NCBI GenBank assembly: GCA_033032175.1
Contig: CM065310.1
Coordinates: 8,556,001 to 8,620,000 of the forward strand
Direction of reading: 5' to 3'
DNA from: Saturnia japonica
Taxonomy: Eukaryota > Arthropoda > Insecta > Lepidoptera > Saturniidae
Length of the DNA stretch: 64,000 nucleotides
In this document: positions 23,141-34,359 of the stretch, one piece after another
Position numbering within the stretch: the first letter of the stretch is position 1
Layout of the letters: each line of letters starts with the position of its first letter
Translations under genes and position numbers: made by a program
The notes under the pieces: generated by a model
What the model was told of the DNA's origin: nothing
What the model saw: only the letters and a program-made list of their open reading frames with translations
Databases searched by the model: none

Positions 23141-24851
23141 ATGCAAAATTTCAGCTACTTTCTGCCAGTTTTAAAATTTAGTTGCAATATTTGACCCATA
23201 TTATCAAGGCAAGTTAAATAAATAAAAGCTGGTAAAAATAGTATTATAATTTGTAAAGACTTAATTAGAATGGTCTTCAAAAAGAAGCAAATAATGTAGA
23301 TATAACGTCACGGAAATAATTACGTCAATAAAATACTTTGAAGTATACCATAAAAGCAAACCTTCTAAAGTATTACACGTTGCCGGCGACGCGACTAGAG
23401 GACCCATTGACTAAAATAGACTTGAGACCTCGTCGATTCCTTTAAAACTCGACTGCCGCGGAAATCGCTTTTTCATCCCCAGTAATGGTCGTCCGTCCCG
23501 GGACATTTTAATTAACTTCAATCGCAGAGCTTTTTTAATTTCGCGATGAATTAATGATACCCCATATTTTAAAAAGAAGTATGAAACATTATTTGTTTTA
23601 TTTAGCCAAATATTTGCTTTATAAATAGAATAACAATATTTCTACGAATGGCTAATTATATTTATATTTTTAGTTTGTATATTTTCAAGTTTGGTAATTT
23701 AATTTAATAAAATCAAATTCTTAAGACTGACTGACAGACAAAGTACAGCTTAAAATGGTGAGTTCAGACAAGTAATTTGAATATCGAATCGCTCGCTGAC
23801 CCGTCAAATAAGTACAGCGTCATCTCTGGTATCCCCAATAAATTAAATTTTTGTCGCCTTATTATTAGTATTAAGATAACATTCTTCTCCGCTAGGAGTA
23901 ATAGTGTTCTGGGATTCAGACTGTCTGTCTAAAGGTATGAAATATTTATACAGCAATTTTATAAATAAATTAAGTAAACGCTAGGTTCCTTTTAGAGAAT
24001 TTATTTCGGAAGATGGTTAACGGTCTGTTATAACTAGGATGAGTCCTGATATACCGATGGTAAGTACTATCGGATACACGTATTGTATTTAATAATAATA
24101 ATCTATGAATTGAATAACTTACAACCATTTCTAGTATTTAAACACTCTGAACATAGAATTTATTTTGAGGTTAATCGTTTTTAAATACTGTTATAATTAT
24201 TTTTTATATAAATCTTTATAGTATATAATAACATTATTTGCCTTTAGTTACTTTTGTTTTCATTTTCCTTATTTATGACCGGAAGGCATAAGATAGGATG
24301 TTTTTATTTACAAAATTGTGTGTTAATTTGTCTGTTTTATAATACTTTGTTCATCTTTATATGTTTTTCATCGGCATTGTTATATTATGTATAATTGTAA
24401 TTAGAATTTTGGTTTGTTATTGTTTTGATATAAAAACAATCATAACAATAGGATCACGTTTCTTCAGCCAGATACAATATTACAAAAAAATAAGCATTGA
24501 TTGTGTTTGATATCTAATTGTCATACCTGGACTTCCTGATATCTTTAACGTAAATTATAAACATAAAAATATTTTTATGGAAAAGACCCCTACAGTTTTT
24601 ACGGTGTTTACGGCAAAGCACGCAATACTTCGTGGGTCGTGCGAAAAAGCCTCTCATCCAACAAGAAGTCCGCAAACACTATTTAACGCTCCGGGCGACA
24701 TAGTTGGAGCGTTAACAGCCTTGTTTGTGAAACATTTTCATCGTATTCGTGTGTAAAACAAGTTATATAAACACTTTATGTTCGCAAAAATGCACAAGTT
24801 CTTTTGAAATTTTAGATGTATGTACGCGTAATCAGTTTAAATATAATTTGT
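23141..24851. other. Intergenic sequence with a 10-bp hairpin
   Basis: AT-rich with two GC-richer islands (about 23385–23520 and 24590–24730), neither giving a supported exon. TTAACGCTCC at 24683–24692 pairs perfectly with GGAGCGTTAA at 24706–24715 across a 13-nt loop. Confidence 0.5.
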
Positions 24852-25075
24852 AATGATGGCTCACTCGTAACGTGATCAGACACCGTGTGAAGGAAAACAT
24901 CATGATCAAACCATAGCATGGTTACCACTATTTATTAATGCCCGTCTGAATAGTTACCACCATATACTATAGGTTTGTTCTGGCAGCTGCACTTGAGAGT
25001 CAGTCTTTCCTCTAGGCTTAGTGTGTCACCATATTGAGTCACATCGCCACTTAACATCTGGTTATCCGTGAGATT
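24852..25075 (+). repeat. tRNA-derived SINE (family S), head partly deleted
   Basis: It starts AATGATGGCTCACTCGTAAC (box A region), lacks the box B segment, then continues with the family body (GAAGGAAAACATCATGATC, CTGGCAGCTGCACTTGAGAG, CACTTAACATCTGG). Plus orientation, unlike most copies here. Confidence 0.75.
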
Positions 25076-25433
25076 GTGGTCATAATGCTAAAACCTTTAA
25101 AGATGTTTTTTTTTAAATTAGCTTAATTGAAGTTCTAGAAGAAAAAATTTGTCCTAAATTTTACCAGATTCCATTACAGCAATAAAATAAGTAGTTTTGA
25201 ATCGTCCATTTGTAAAACAAACTACTTTATAGACCTTACGACACTCTATTGTCGAGCAGAATGTTCACGCTTCATTTAAATTTTTCGTCTCAGCAGGGAG
25301 TTATAGTGAGTGCATTTTTTATGAAGTCTTTAACGTTTAAACCGGTTTGAATTTAAATGAGTAAATATATCAATACATCATGAGTTAATGGTTGAAGAGT
25401 TATCGGCTGGTGAGTTTTGCCTTTCTGTCGCAG

Positions 25434-25565
25434 CGGGGCGCCAAGCCGCGACGCCGCCGCGCCAAGACGTTGTTCTATGAGATCCCGACAGACCCCTGGA
25501 TACAACCTGCCTCTATTGTAGCTGACACAAAACACGCACATAATAACCGCATCGAAAGCGAATAA
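25434..25565 (+). CDS. Candidate GC-rich terminal coding exon, product unknown
   Basis: A pyrimidine-rich tract followed by GTCGCAG ends at 25433. The frame that opens directly after it, in phase 0, runs 43 codons to TAA at 25563–25565. The peptide is basic at first (RGAKPRRRRAKTLFYEIPTD) and then PWIQPASIVADTKHA. The GC content of the first half is far above the surroundings, as in real moth exons. I do not recognise the protein and found no upstream exon in the window, so the gene would have to extend left across repeats or be a remnant. It could also be a chance frame. The opposite-strand frame at 25353–25541 is a shadow. Confidence 0.35.
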   Translation, partial: RGAKPRRRRAKTLFYEIPTDPWIQPASIVADTKHAHNNRIESE

Positions 25566-25915
25566 GTCATGTGCTTTATAAATTTTATTGTGAAATATCT
25601 TCGGTCTTTAGTTTGTAATGCGCTCATATTGTGCATGTCATCATATCATATGAAATAGTACGATATAAAACTTGCCATGGCAAAGTAATCTTTATGAGTA
25701 ACTAAATTTATTTAAATATCGTAATGAATTCGTCTTCATATACAGTTATTTTTGCTATATATAATGTAATATTATAATAATAAGAATAGATAAGGTAGGT
25801 ATTTAGTTTAGTAACTTAATAAAATCAGTTTTATGATACAACTATTATAACTACATTATTTATTTACTATTAAAATTATTTAGAATTTTTAATATGCTGA
25901 TAAAATGAAGCAATT

Positions 25916-26174
25916 ATGGTTCGGTTATAGCGATTGACTTGAGTTCGAATCCCTGTTAGGAGCCTGAGCTTTCGTTGAAGAAAAACCTCGTGTTGAAACC
26001 ATAGCATTTTTAGCATTAGCAGTATTTTCTAATGCCCGCCTAACTAACTTCCAACCTCAAGTTGAAAATCTGTCGCCAAAGTGTGTTCCGGCAGCTGCAC
26101 TTGAGAGCCAAGTCCTCCCACTAGGCTTAGCGTGTGAACTTGGACCAAATCGTCACTTAACATTTAGTAAGATT
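25916..26174 (+). repeat. tRNA-derived SINE (family S)
   Basis: The head contains box B as GAGTTCGAATCCCTG at about 25942, followed by GCCTGAGCTTTCGTTGAAG, CTAATGCCCGCC, TGTTCCGGCAGCTGCACTT and CACTTAACATTTAG. It is among the better-preserved copies. Confidence 0.8.
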
Positions 26175-28151
26175 ATAGCAATAATAATAACCTACAAACA
26201 ATTTTTAGATCAATGAAACAATAACCAAACATTTGTTCCGTGACTTCGGTATTCCTACCAATTTTGCAAGCAGTTAAGCATTACAAATAAGTTAGTTTAT
26301 TTTTTATTGTCTTATTTATTGAAAATATTTTAGTTTTTAATAAAATTATTATCAATAACTATTACAAAAATAATAGGTAAAAAATTGTGTATAGATATAG
26401 ATTTTACTGAAGGCTATTTTCGTTCGAAAAAAAAATCTAAATTCTCTCAATATGTGCCTAAAGAATTTATATTTCAAAAGCTTATTTCATTTTTTTAACA
26501 TCCAGTAGTTAACAAACAAACACATGGTTATGATTTTTATTTGTCAAAGCAGGAAGTTATGTTTTTAAGTACATACTTGGAAGAACCGCTACTTAAATAC
26601 TTGTATTGCACAACAATTGACAATCCATACTGACGTGCCGTAAAGATAGAGTAAACAGAGTTCCCATGCGCCATTACACTTCAAGTATTTGTAAAATAAT
26701 CAAAACGTTCTACCCACGGATGTGTACAAGAAACTCGTTAAGTTTGTGATTTATTTGATTTGATGCGCGTGATCGTTTTCAATACCACTTCAAAGTTCTC
26801 GTGTAGGTTTACTTATCACTGAAATATTTCAAAAGTTTAAATAAATTTTATCTTAGAACATTAATTAAGTAAATTCATTACCTATTAGTAATAGTAAGTA
26901 GTAGTAGTAATGGTAATAAATCTGTAATCCTGTCTGTATTTTCTTCCAAATTTCCGAATAGACATGATCACGAATATGCCATTTTTTTGTCTGTGTGTAT
27001 GTATATATTTAACTCAAAAACTTGTTAACTAATGTTTGTGAAATTTTATGCACAGATAGCGTATGCCATTGCTCAATTGAAGGGATAATAGAAATTTCAA
27101 TAATACTTCTGGAAATCGCAAAAAAAAAACCAAAGATTTCAATGTGTATTATTTATCGATCGATTTTAAAGAAATTTTGTAAAGTGAAAATATATGTTAT
27201 TCCATAATTTATGGGCTATAATAACCACTGCATGATTGTTTGCTAAAAAACATAAAATTTAAACCACTGGATTCAATCAAATCAAGCAATTAAGTTTCAA
27301 GAGCTTAAACAAACCTTTCAGTAATAAATTTTGTATGCCGATGTTTATTTTAAAATTTAGTAGTATTATTATATAGTGTTTGTACATTCTGTTTATGTTT
27401 GAAATGATAAAGACCACCCGGCTTTGTATGGGAGCACACGTTCGGCGGATCCGTTTTATGCCACTGCCAGTTGGTTTGCCTCACTCCAACACAGTATTAA
27501 AACAAACACTCGATCGGGGAAAGCGGTCATATTTAATTTATATTTGAGATCGGAAAAAGCCGTCTGGGCTTCTTGCTCAAAACACTGTCTAAGATATAAC
27601 TTTTGGTCTTATTCTAATAAATTTTGTCTATATTTTGAGGTATCTATCAACTATTTTACCACACTTTGCTGTCTCTGTAATATTAGGTATATACTAATTG
27701 ATAATAGTCATACAATATCACAATTGTATCTAAGATTATTTTAAGCACAACAGAAAACTTGATTACGCCCTCAAAAATCTCCTGTTTCTATGACATTTCA
27801 CGGTAACTCAGGATACAAAATAACCGTTTCATACAAAACATTCCCTTCTGAATTAACTTCCGTACTTTCGTTATAAATATTGAAGTTTTATTTGTTACTT
27901 TCGGTTAGTTTATATTATAGAACAAGACGGCATGAAATAGTTTATCATGTGAAATACGGAATAGCAACAAAACAAAATACATTTACAAAAAACTTTTATT
28001 TATGTCTCTGACAAAATTCGGATTTTGAGATTAATATTACTTATATCGACAGATTTTTCTGAATAATATTTTTTTTAGGACCAGTCACTGATATTCAGTT
28101 TATTAATAAATTATCATCAAAATCAATATTTCCTTGTTTGACCTTCTTACA
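26175..28151. other. AT-rich intergenic sequence
   Basis: No supported gene. A plus frame at 27424–27744 starts from a non-ATG codon and shows no family features. Confidence 0.5.
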
Positions 28152-28154
28152 TAA

Positions 28155-29283
28155 GGGGCCATCCATAAATTACGTCACACGTTAATTGGAGGGAGGGGTT
28201 CGACAAAATGTGACATTGTGTGACAAGGGGGGAGGGGTCCCAAATTTTGTGACATCACATTTATTCAAAATATAATATTTTATATATAAGTATTACAACA
28301 ATAAATTTAAACTACATACCTACTAAAGAATAATATAAAAATAGTTGCAACTGTGTCTGCATGACTATAAGGTTTAATTTTTTTGTTGGCAAATTTGCAC
28401 TCGCTGTAATATTGTCACGAGCCAACCACCTTTGATAAATGCCACCACACTACGCTTTGTCGTGATTTCTTTGTTTCTTTTTATTCGATATTCAATATTT
28501 GGAGCCAAATGGTGATTGATGATTATGCTGTGATTGCCGAATTAATTGCGCCAACAGATACTAGACTGAATATCGAACAGGCTAAGGTATTGAAAAATTA
28601 TGCGATTTGGTACGCACATCATGTACGTGAATCACAATATTTAATACAAATAGTAAAATGCGAGGATGTTCTATGTTGTGGTGTGCGACGATCTAGCCTT
28701 TGCCAACTATTACGATCTTCGAGCTTCATTATATTTTAAGCAAGTTCCGTATGACAGCTATTGCCCCAGTATAGAGGCATACTTATTTAAGAGATCGTGT
28801 GGCATCTATTTTTCATCATACAAGGCCACTAACCTACACAAGAAATCACAAAACGCAAGAAGTATTTTACCCATCGTGAAGATTCAGCCTCAAAGAATTG
28901 CTGCTTGACGTGCCAGATTAATTCTTTGTTTGAATAATGACAATGAAGCTTTATGGTTAGATGAAGATGTTGACACAATGAATGTTTCTGATGTTACTGT
29001 CAAAATGAGAACGATGTGACTACTATGCCCGTTATAAATAATATAAAGAAATGGGTTCGAAGTCCATGACTCAAAATTATTAAGTTTTTATTTTTCATTA
29101 ATATAATACAATTTTTTTTAATGTTTTGTTAATTTTCTTGCCTATGTTCGATTTGATGTTGATTTTATTGAAAAATAATTTGAATGGAAATAAAAATAAT
29201 TTCGGAACACTGCTGTTTAAATTTAATAAATTTCTAAATGTAATTATATTATTCTATTCTAAACGTAATTTATGGATGGCCCC
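28155..29283 (+). mobile_element. Complete TIR DNA transposon with decayed cargo
   Basis: Both ends carry the same 21-bp perfect terminal inverted repeat (GGGGCCATCCATAAAT… at 28155–28175, its complement at 29263–29283). They are flanked by the 3-bp duplication TAA (28152–28154 and 29284–29286). TGTGACA-type motifs recur just inside the left end (about 28210–28260), a usual place for transposase binding sites. A TWA-type 3-bp duplication and G-rich ends fit PIF/Harbinger, but no transposase is present to prove it. The interior holds one broken reading frame (28509–29020). Confidence 0.85.
28509..29020 (+). pseudogene. Decayed protein-coding region inside the TIR transposon
   Basis: A first frame (28509–28739) includes HVRESQYLIQIVKCEDVLCC then GVRRSS. 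A second frame (used to 28908, then a stop) continues with PYDSYCPSIEAYLFKRSCGI then YFSSYKATNLHKKS, which resembles a worn C2H2 finger (…C…YFxSxKxxxLHKKS). A third stretch after the stop has NNDNEALWLDEDVDTMNV. The frame must change near 28720 and crosses at least one stop, so it is not functional. The pattern reminds me of uncharacterised transposon-linked proteins, but I cannot name the family. Confidence 0.5.
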
Positions 29284-29411
29284 TAACATGGATAGTGGTG
29301 ACTTTACTTTTATACCCCACAGTTAATGTATGTTCTTAAAACAAATCTAATTTAAAAAAAATTAATAATCGATTATCTAAACACAAATAAAAATAGAAAT
29401 AAACATTAATT

Positions 29412-29690
29412 AATCAAATAAATATTATTTAGATATCAACACCATAAGTAAGAATTATCTCCGTTCTCAAGAAGTTTCAAAGTACACCACTAACGACGTT
29501 ATCATTGTTGGGAATGAAAAAACCACCGACTTTGAAAGCCTGAAAAAATGAAATCAAATAAACATTATTTAGATATCAACACCATAAGTAAGAATTATCT
29601 CCGTTCTCAGGAAGTTTCAAAGTACACCACTAACGACGTTATCATTGTTGGGAAAGAAAAAACCATCGACTTTGAAAGCCTGAAAATGTG
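29412..29690 (+). repeat. Tandemly doubled 140-bp exon-like segment
   Basis: Units 29412–29551 and 29552–29690 are about 97% alike. Each starts with an AT-rich tract ending in ATTATTTAG (acceptor-like), followed by a frame reading DINTISKNYLRSQEVSKYTT then NDVIIVG. Between units the codon changes are one silent (CAA/CAG) and two replacing (N/K, T/I). After unit 2 a related frame, one base out of register, reads GRLDEKIRFRLDPCTHIVC. This looks like a pseudogene exon duplicated in place; the protein is not recognised. Confidence 0.6.
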
Positions 29691-30403
29691 TCGGGGAGAC
29701 TAGACGAAAAAATTCGTTTCCGACTTGATCCTTGTACACACATTGTCTGTTCAAATTCACGATATAATTGGACACAGATTAGGTATTAGGAAATCTATTA
29801 TAACATAACTAGCTGACAAGTGCGAATATTTTGCACATTATAGATGGCGTCTTGAATATCTTTTCATTAGCATCAACAGATAGCATTCCTAATCAGTTTC
29901 GTTTACGAAAACATTAATTTTATACCAACATATTTCGTCCATAGATTTTTCGTCAATAGAGGGGAACATACGCTATAAAATGATGTTTGATTAATTAGTT
30001 TTGATGGAAATCTAACGGAGATATGGCATTGCCCGGAAAAACCAATTTGAGAAGTAATATATATGATGATTTGTACCTATAAATTATATTCATTAGACAT
30101 ACGTAACATACACAAAAATATCTGGGTTACGGACTTACAAACTTTTTTCAACTTCCGTGTTAAACTATAAATGAAGATACCCGATCTGAAAATCTAATTC
30201 GAATAATGAGCAGTCTGTATTAGCAACTCATATGGACCGTCGGTTACTGCTCCGCTCCTCAGGGTTGTAGCATGTGGTTACAACCTATATCCTTCCTGCC
30301 TAAATAGGTTATAAAATGAATAAATCATTTTTCAATTCTGACTTTTAGTTTCAGAGATTAGAACCTACAAACACAAACAAAAACAATCTCTTGAGCTTTA
30401 TTA
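29691..30403. other. Intergenic sequence
   Basis: Apart from the short frame trailing the doubled segment (to about 29790), I see nothing supportable here. Confidence 0.4.
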
Positions 30404-30445
30404 TTGGTAACAATAAAGGAGACGGTTATTAGTTTTTATTATACT

Positions 30446-30763
30446 ATGGAGGTTTTGCTTTTAGACGTAGTGTGTACGATATCCGGCTATGTTTGCGATC
30501 CCCCTGTCGCGATAACACGCACGGCAACAACTGATGGTACGTACCTACCTACGTACGGTGTGCCGGCGCCCTTACCTATTTGTAATTTACTTAAAAATAT
30601 GGCCCACGATAACGTTAGGGGCTTTCTAGCGGCTAATTCTACAGTTTTGTTATGTGTTCGTCTGTTCAAGATATCGGGAATTTTATTACGCGGGTTGACT
30701 TTCGATTTTAATACCTTCTTAGTGCGTGAAAATTTAATGTCTTCATTTATATATGAAATTTAA
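30446..30763 (+). CDS. Hypothetical ORF, weak
   Basis: An ATG-started frame of 105 codons, GC-richer over its first half. It has a donor-like ATG|GTACGT at about 30536, so only the first 30 or so codons might be an exon. There is no recognised domain; a hydrophobic stretch (STVLLCVRLFKISGILL) lies near the C-terminus. The opposite strand is also open over 30487–30669. I cannot decide between a chance frame and a remnant. Confidence 0.15.
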   Translation: MEVLLLDVVCTISGYVCDPPVAITRTATTDGTYLPTYGVPAPLPICNLLKNMAHDNVRGFLAANSTVLLCVRLFKISGILLRGLTFDFNTFLVRENLMSSFIYEI

Positions 30764-30829
30764 TTAACAAATAAAGAAAAACAGTTTTTCAAAATTAAAA
30801 TCAAAATATTTTTTATTCAATTTAGGCCC

Positions 30830-31368
30830 GAAGAAGGAACTTATGAATGTCAAAACACTACCACCGGTTCGGAAAACATCCCAGTCATCGAGAAGAACCG
30901 ACAAGAATCTCCTAGGTCCGCTCCTCGGTGTGACGTCCTTGAGTCTGGCAGCCGCCCGCGCGATACAAGTGACACTATACGTGCATCACTTAGCTACCCA
31001 CATACAACATTACACACGTATGAACACACACACGTGCACACCACATAGGTACATAGGTTCTGTGAGGGACTTTTTTTTATTTTTTTGCGCTAGTTATTGT
31101 CCAGGAGGAAGGGAACGTGCCTATATGTATATTTTAGTTAGCTCGAATCGTAGGTGTAGGGATTCGATTAGATCGCGACTTATTTGCGAACGCGACGACC
31201 GCCCGAGCCGAGGTCCGGCCACTTTGGCACCCTCGTGCGAGTCGTCCTAATAACTTTCGCGGCTGAGTGCACTCTGCGCTCGCCCCCAAGTCCGGTGAAG
31301 CTGTAAAAGCCGCAGCGGCTTTAGAGCCCCTAAGGCTAACAGTGTAGTTAGATATATAAAAAAAAAAG
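30830..31368 (+). pseudogene. 5'-truncated Jockey-like LINE, 3' end (second copy)
   Basis: It shares the terminal coding and 3' untranslated sequence with 17.8–18.35 kb (CGGTGTGACGTCCTTGAGTC, GCACACCACATAGGTACATA, GACCGCCCGAGCCGAGGTCC, GGCTAACAGTGTAG) and ends in A-rich sequence. A 3' hairpin AAAGCCGC-A-GCGGCTTT lies at 31306–31322. The 135-residue open frame at 30843–31250 runs through this 3' part and is not a gene. Confidence 0.7.
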
Positions 31369-31419
31369 TTTTCATTAAACGTCTAAACTCGGTCTCGTCG
31401 TTTTATTTTTGGGAGCACC

Positions 31420-31590
31420 TTAAAGTAGGCGGTTCAGTTTATGAACCGATTTAGGATGATTGTTTTGTTCTACAGGGGTAATCAATCCCATTTCAATTTC
31501 ATTGGCATTGAACCTTCGACTTTGAAGATACACCAGGGAACTCCTCAAAATCAGTGAAGTCGATTTTCTTTTTTGTTAAAAAATGTATTG
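31420..31590 (+). repeat. Dispersed repeat C, copy 2
   Basis: It matches 20955–21140 (TTTATGAACCGATTTAGGAT, AACTCCTCAAAATCAGTGAA, TTCTTTTTTGTTAAA). Confidence 0.5.
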
Positions 31591-32094
31591 TAATACGTTC
31601 AGTCCAAAGTGTATTTAATAATAAATTTCAAACGGTCAAGCCTAGCTTTCCATAACATAATATCCATTCTGTTTATTTATACCCGTGAGATCTAATAAAA
31701 CGAGTCGAAACTTCAAATTAGTTTCTGAAACGGATGAAACTTTTGGGTTGCATCAATTATCTCAGGTTTAATTTAAACGTCGGATTACATAACAGCGGTA
31801 TTATGTATTTTAGTATCATTCAATGTTAATTCATAATCGCTTAATCTATATTTATGCTACCATTACACGAGTTTTAAGTTATTATGTAACATTTAAAATT
31901 GGATTTATTTCTGTTATTATTAAATTTCATCTTAACATTGCTTCATTTTAATTCTTCGTTTCTTCATTAATGTGGTTTTAATATAATTCTTGTCATATTA
32001 ATATAATAATTATAATTCTTACTCTGGTACTTGATGTTATAAAAGATTTTCATTAACTTTAAACTTTCTAATTAGTAATTTTCATGAATTTTGG

Positions 32095-32763
32095 TATAGA
32101 GAGCATAGATGTGGTATAATACTACATCTATGATAGAGAGAGATTCGAGTATATATATAGTAATATAGATTAGATATAAGTTATATTATGTAGTAAAAAT
32201 AAAACTTGAAGGGATAACAACAGGGGATGAAAATTTATATGGAAAACACATCAAACCAATTTCGATGAATTTTAATATTGAGATATATTAGACCTTAGAG
32301 AAAGACATACGGTAACTTATGTCACGAAAATAAAATTTGAAGGGCTGAAATAGGGGATGAAAGGTTAATAGGTTAAGGTAGGGGATGAAGAACCTATCAT
32401 GTTTCAAATTAGGGATAGGTAAATTTATATTTATGATTTTGGTAAAAATAAAAGAGGATTTCACATTTATCAAAAAACCTTCCCGAGAGGCGATACAACA
32501 AGGGATGATTTTAATGATTTTTGAAGTTTTATTGGAACGGCTAATGTTGGATTCGTATTGACATATAATTAGTAATAAAACCATAATAGTGATAAACCCA
32601 TTTATGATTTTTGGTTTGTCCTGTTCCGAAATCAGCTGGTGTATATGCAGTAATATAGCGGGGTGGTAGGGATTGTGACCACCATACACATAGTGATAAA
32701 CCCATCTACGATTTTCTTCTAGTTTGACGTGTTCCGAGATCAGCCCATGTATATCCAATAATA
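32095..32763 (+). repeat. Dispersed repeat B, third locus, with minisatellite (32589–32763)
   Basis: The left part has GGTATAGAGAG, GACCTTAGAGAAAGACATAC and TGAAATAGGGGATGAAAGG blocks as at 15064–15895. The minisatellite units begin at 32589 and 32693 (period 104) with GTGATAAACCCA and end GCGGGGTGGTAGGGATTGTG then ACCACCATACACA. The 194-residue minus frame here is a satellite translation, not a gene. Confidence 0.7.
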
Positions 32764-33032
32764 CGATTTTTAGGATATAAGATTTGCAAATCCATGAATG
32801 TCGTAGAATCTGCCCAGCTGTACAGTGCAGTACGTATGTACAGTAATTAGAGTGGTAGATGGATCGAGTCAAAAATAAAGTTTATATAAATAATTATAAA
32901 TCAGCGTGACGCGAACCATCGACCACTTGCACTTTGCACTTTGCACTTGCAACATGCGTTAATATTTATATCGCGAAAGGAACTTCGTTACTACCGATTA
33001 CTCCACGACACATATCGAGATTTTTTTTCTTC

Positions 33033-33288
33033 GATGATGTGGCCCAAGATGGTCATACGCTAAACCAAGTGAGAAGACTGGTTCTCAAATGCAGCTGCCA
33101 ATACACACCCATTGGTGTATGGCAACCAAATTTTCAACTTGAGGGTGATAGCTAGCCAGACGGGCCTTATCACTATGTTGTGGTTTCATCACGTTTCATT
33201 TGACCGAAAGCTCAGGTTCATTGTAGGGATTTGAACTCACGTCGATCGACGCGATGTCCGTACATGCTGCTACCATTGAGCCATCATT
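33033..33288 (-). repeat. tRNA-derived SINE (family S)
   Basis: Minus-strand head ATGATGGCTCAATGGTAGCA (box A) and GTGAGTTCAAATCCC (box B), with the full family body to about 33033. Confidence 0.85.
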
Positions 33289-33349
33289 GTTTATTGACGG
33301 ATATTTTCTTTTAATTTATTTTTCCCATCGCTTTATAGTAGTTGATCGC

Positions 33350-33525
33350 AATCTCATCTGATTTTAAGCGACAATATTTCAGAAGATAATAGCACTCGTT
33401 AAGTCTAGAGGGCCTGCTCTCAACGCAAATTCCAGGACACATCTATAAGTATATGGCAACAGGTTTCAACTCCAGGGTGATAACTAGCCAGAAGAGCATT
33501 ACAAAATACGACCATGGTGTGATTT
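33350..33525 (-). repeat. SINE (family S), tRNA head missing
   Basis: Body phrases CATCTGATTTTAAGCGACAA, GGCAACAGGTTTCAACTCC and GATAACTAGCCAGAAGAGCA match the family. It lies 60 bp from another copy in the same orientation. Confidence 0.65.
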
Positions 33526-33540
33526 CGTCGATATCGGCGG

Positions 33541-34359
33541 GCTTGTTGCTTGATGTATTAATGGATATTCATTTATAATTTAATATCGATCTACGTATTA
33601 TTTTTTTATTAAGTAACTTTAATATTATAGTGTACATTACTTTACTTTTATATAAATTAATTATCGCTCGGAATTCTCTTTTTTATATTGTTTAGCTTAT
33701 GCGTTTAAATCTAAATTTATACTTTAAATTATAGTAACGCTTTGATTTTGCAAAAAATATCCATAAATAATTTATAATGTATGGAAAAATATCAAACTAT
33801 AGGCTATTTAGTATATTTTATTATAAAACAAATTTTAATGGCTGTAAATAAATAATAATATTGGCTGTAATGATCAATTGATATCAGGAGGGTTCTTATC
33901 TGTTTATTACTTTCATGATAAAAAAAAATATTGATGACAAATTAATTAATTTTTTCCCAACGCATATTTTATTCAAACAAACAAGGACAAATTTCCTGAC
34001 AATAGAATTATGGTATAAAAAATTAATCTCTTAAGTTTATACAACTTAACATTAAATACCTTTCGGAATAACGTTAACAAAGCTGGTAGTAAATAAGTAT
34101 TAGTCATGGTTCGTATTGTACTATAAATCACCAAAAACAGGCACCGCGGGCGTCGCGTGACGTGACACGCACGCCATCTACACCGATGTCATAATTCCAT
34201 GTGTTCCTATTTACCCGGTACTAGCTGACTTGGGGTAGGTACCTACTAACGATTGATAAATTACAATTCCTATTTCGGAACTTATAATTGCGATTAGGGC
34301 GACAAGTGACTACTAAAATTTAGTGTATTTTTCTTTTCATTCTTTATATTTTTAGAGTT
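33541..34359. other. AT-rich intergenic sequence
   Basis: No supported feature. A small GC-rich patch (about 34140–34185) has CGTGACGTGACACG but no reading frame. Confidence 0.5.

Noticed and set aside
27424..27744. 106-codon plus ORF
   Set aside because: Starts at a non-ATG codon, no domain, AT-rich second half, no splice signals.
29412..29690. CRISPR-like or satellite array
   Set aside because: Only two long units with an internal reading frame; nothing like short repeats with spacers.
30843..31250. 135-residue plus ORF starting with ATG
   Set aside because: Lies in the 3' region of a 5'-truncated Jockey-like LINE shared with 17.8–18.35 kb.
32288..32872. 194-residue minus ORF
   Set aside because: Same minisatellite plus repeat B; its length is due to low stop density in the repeat.
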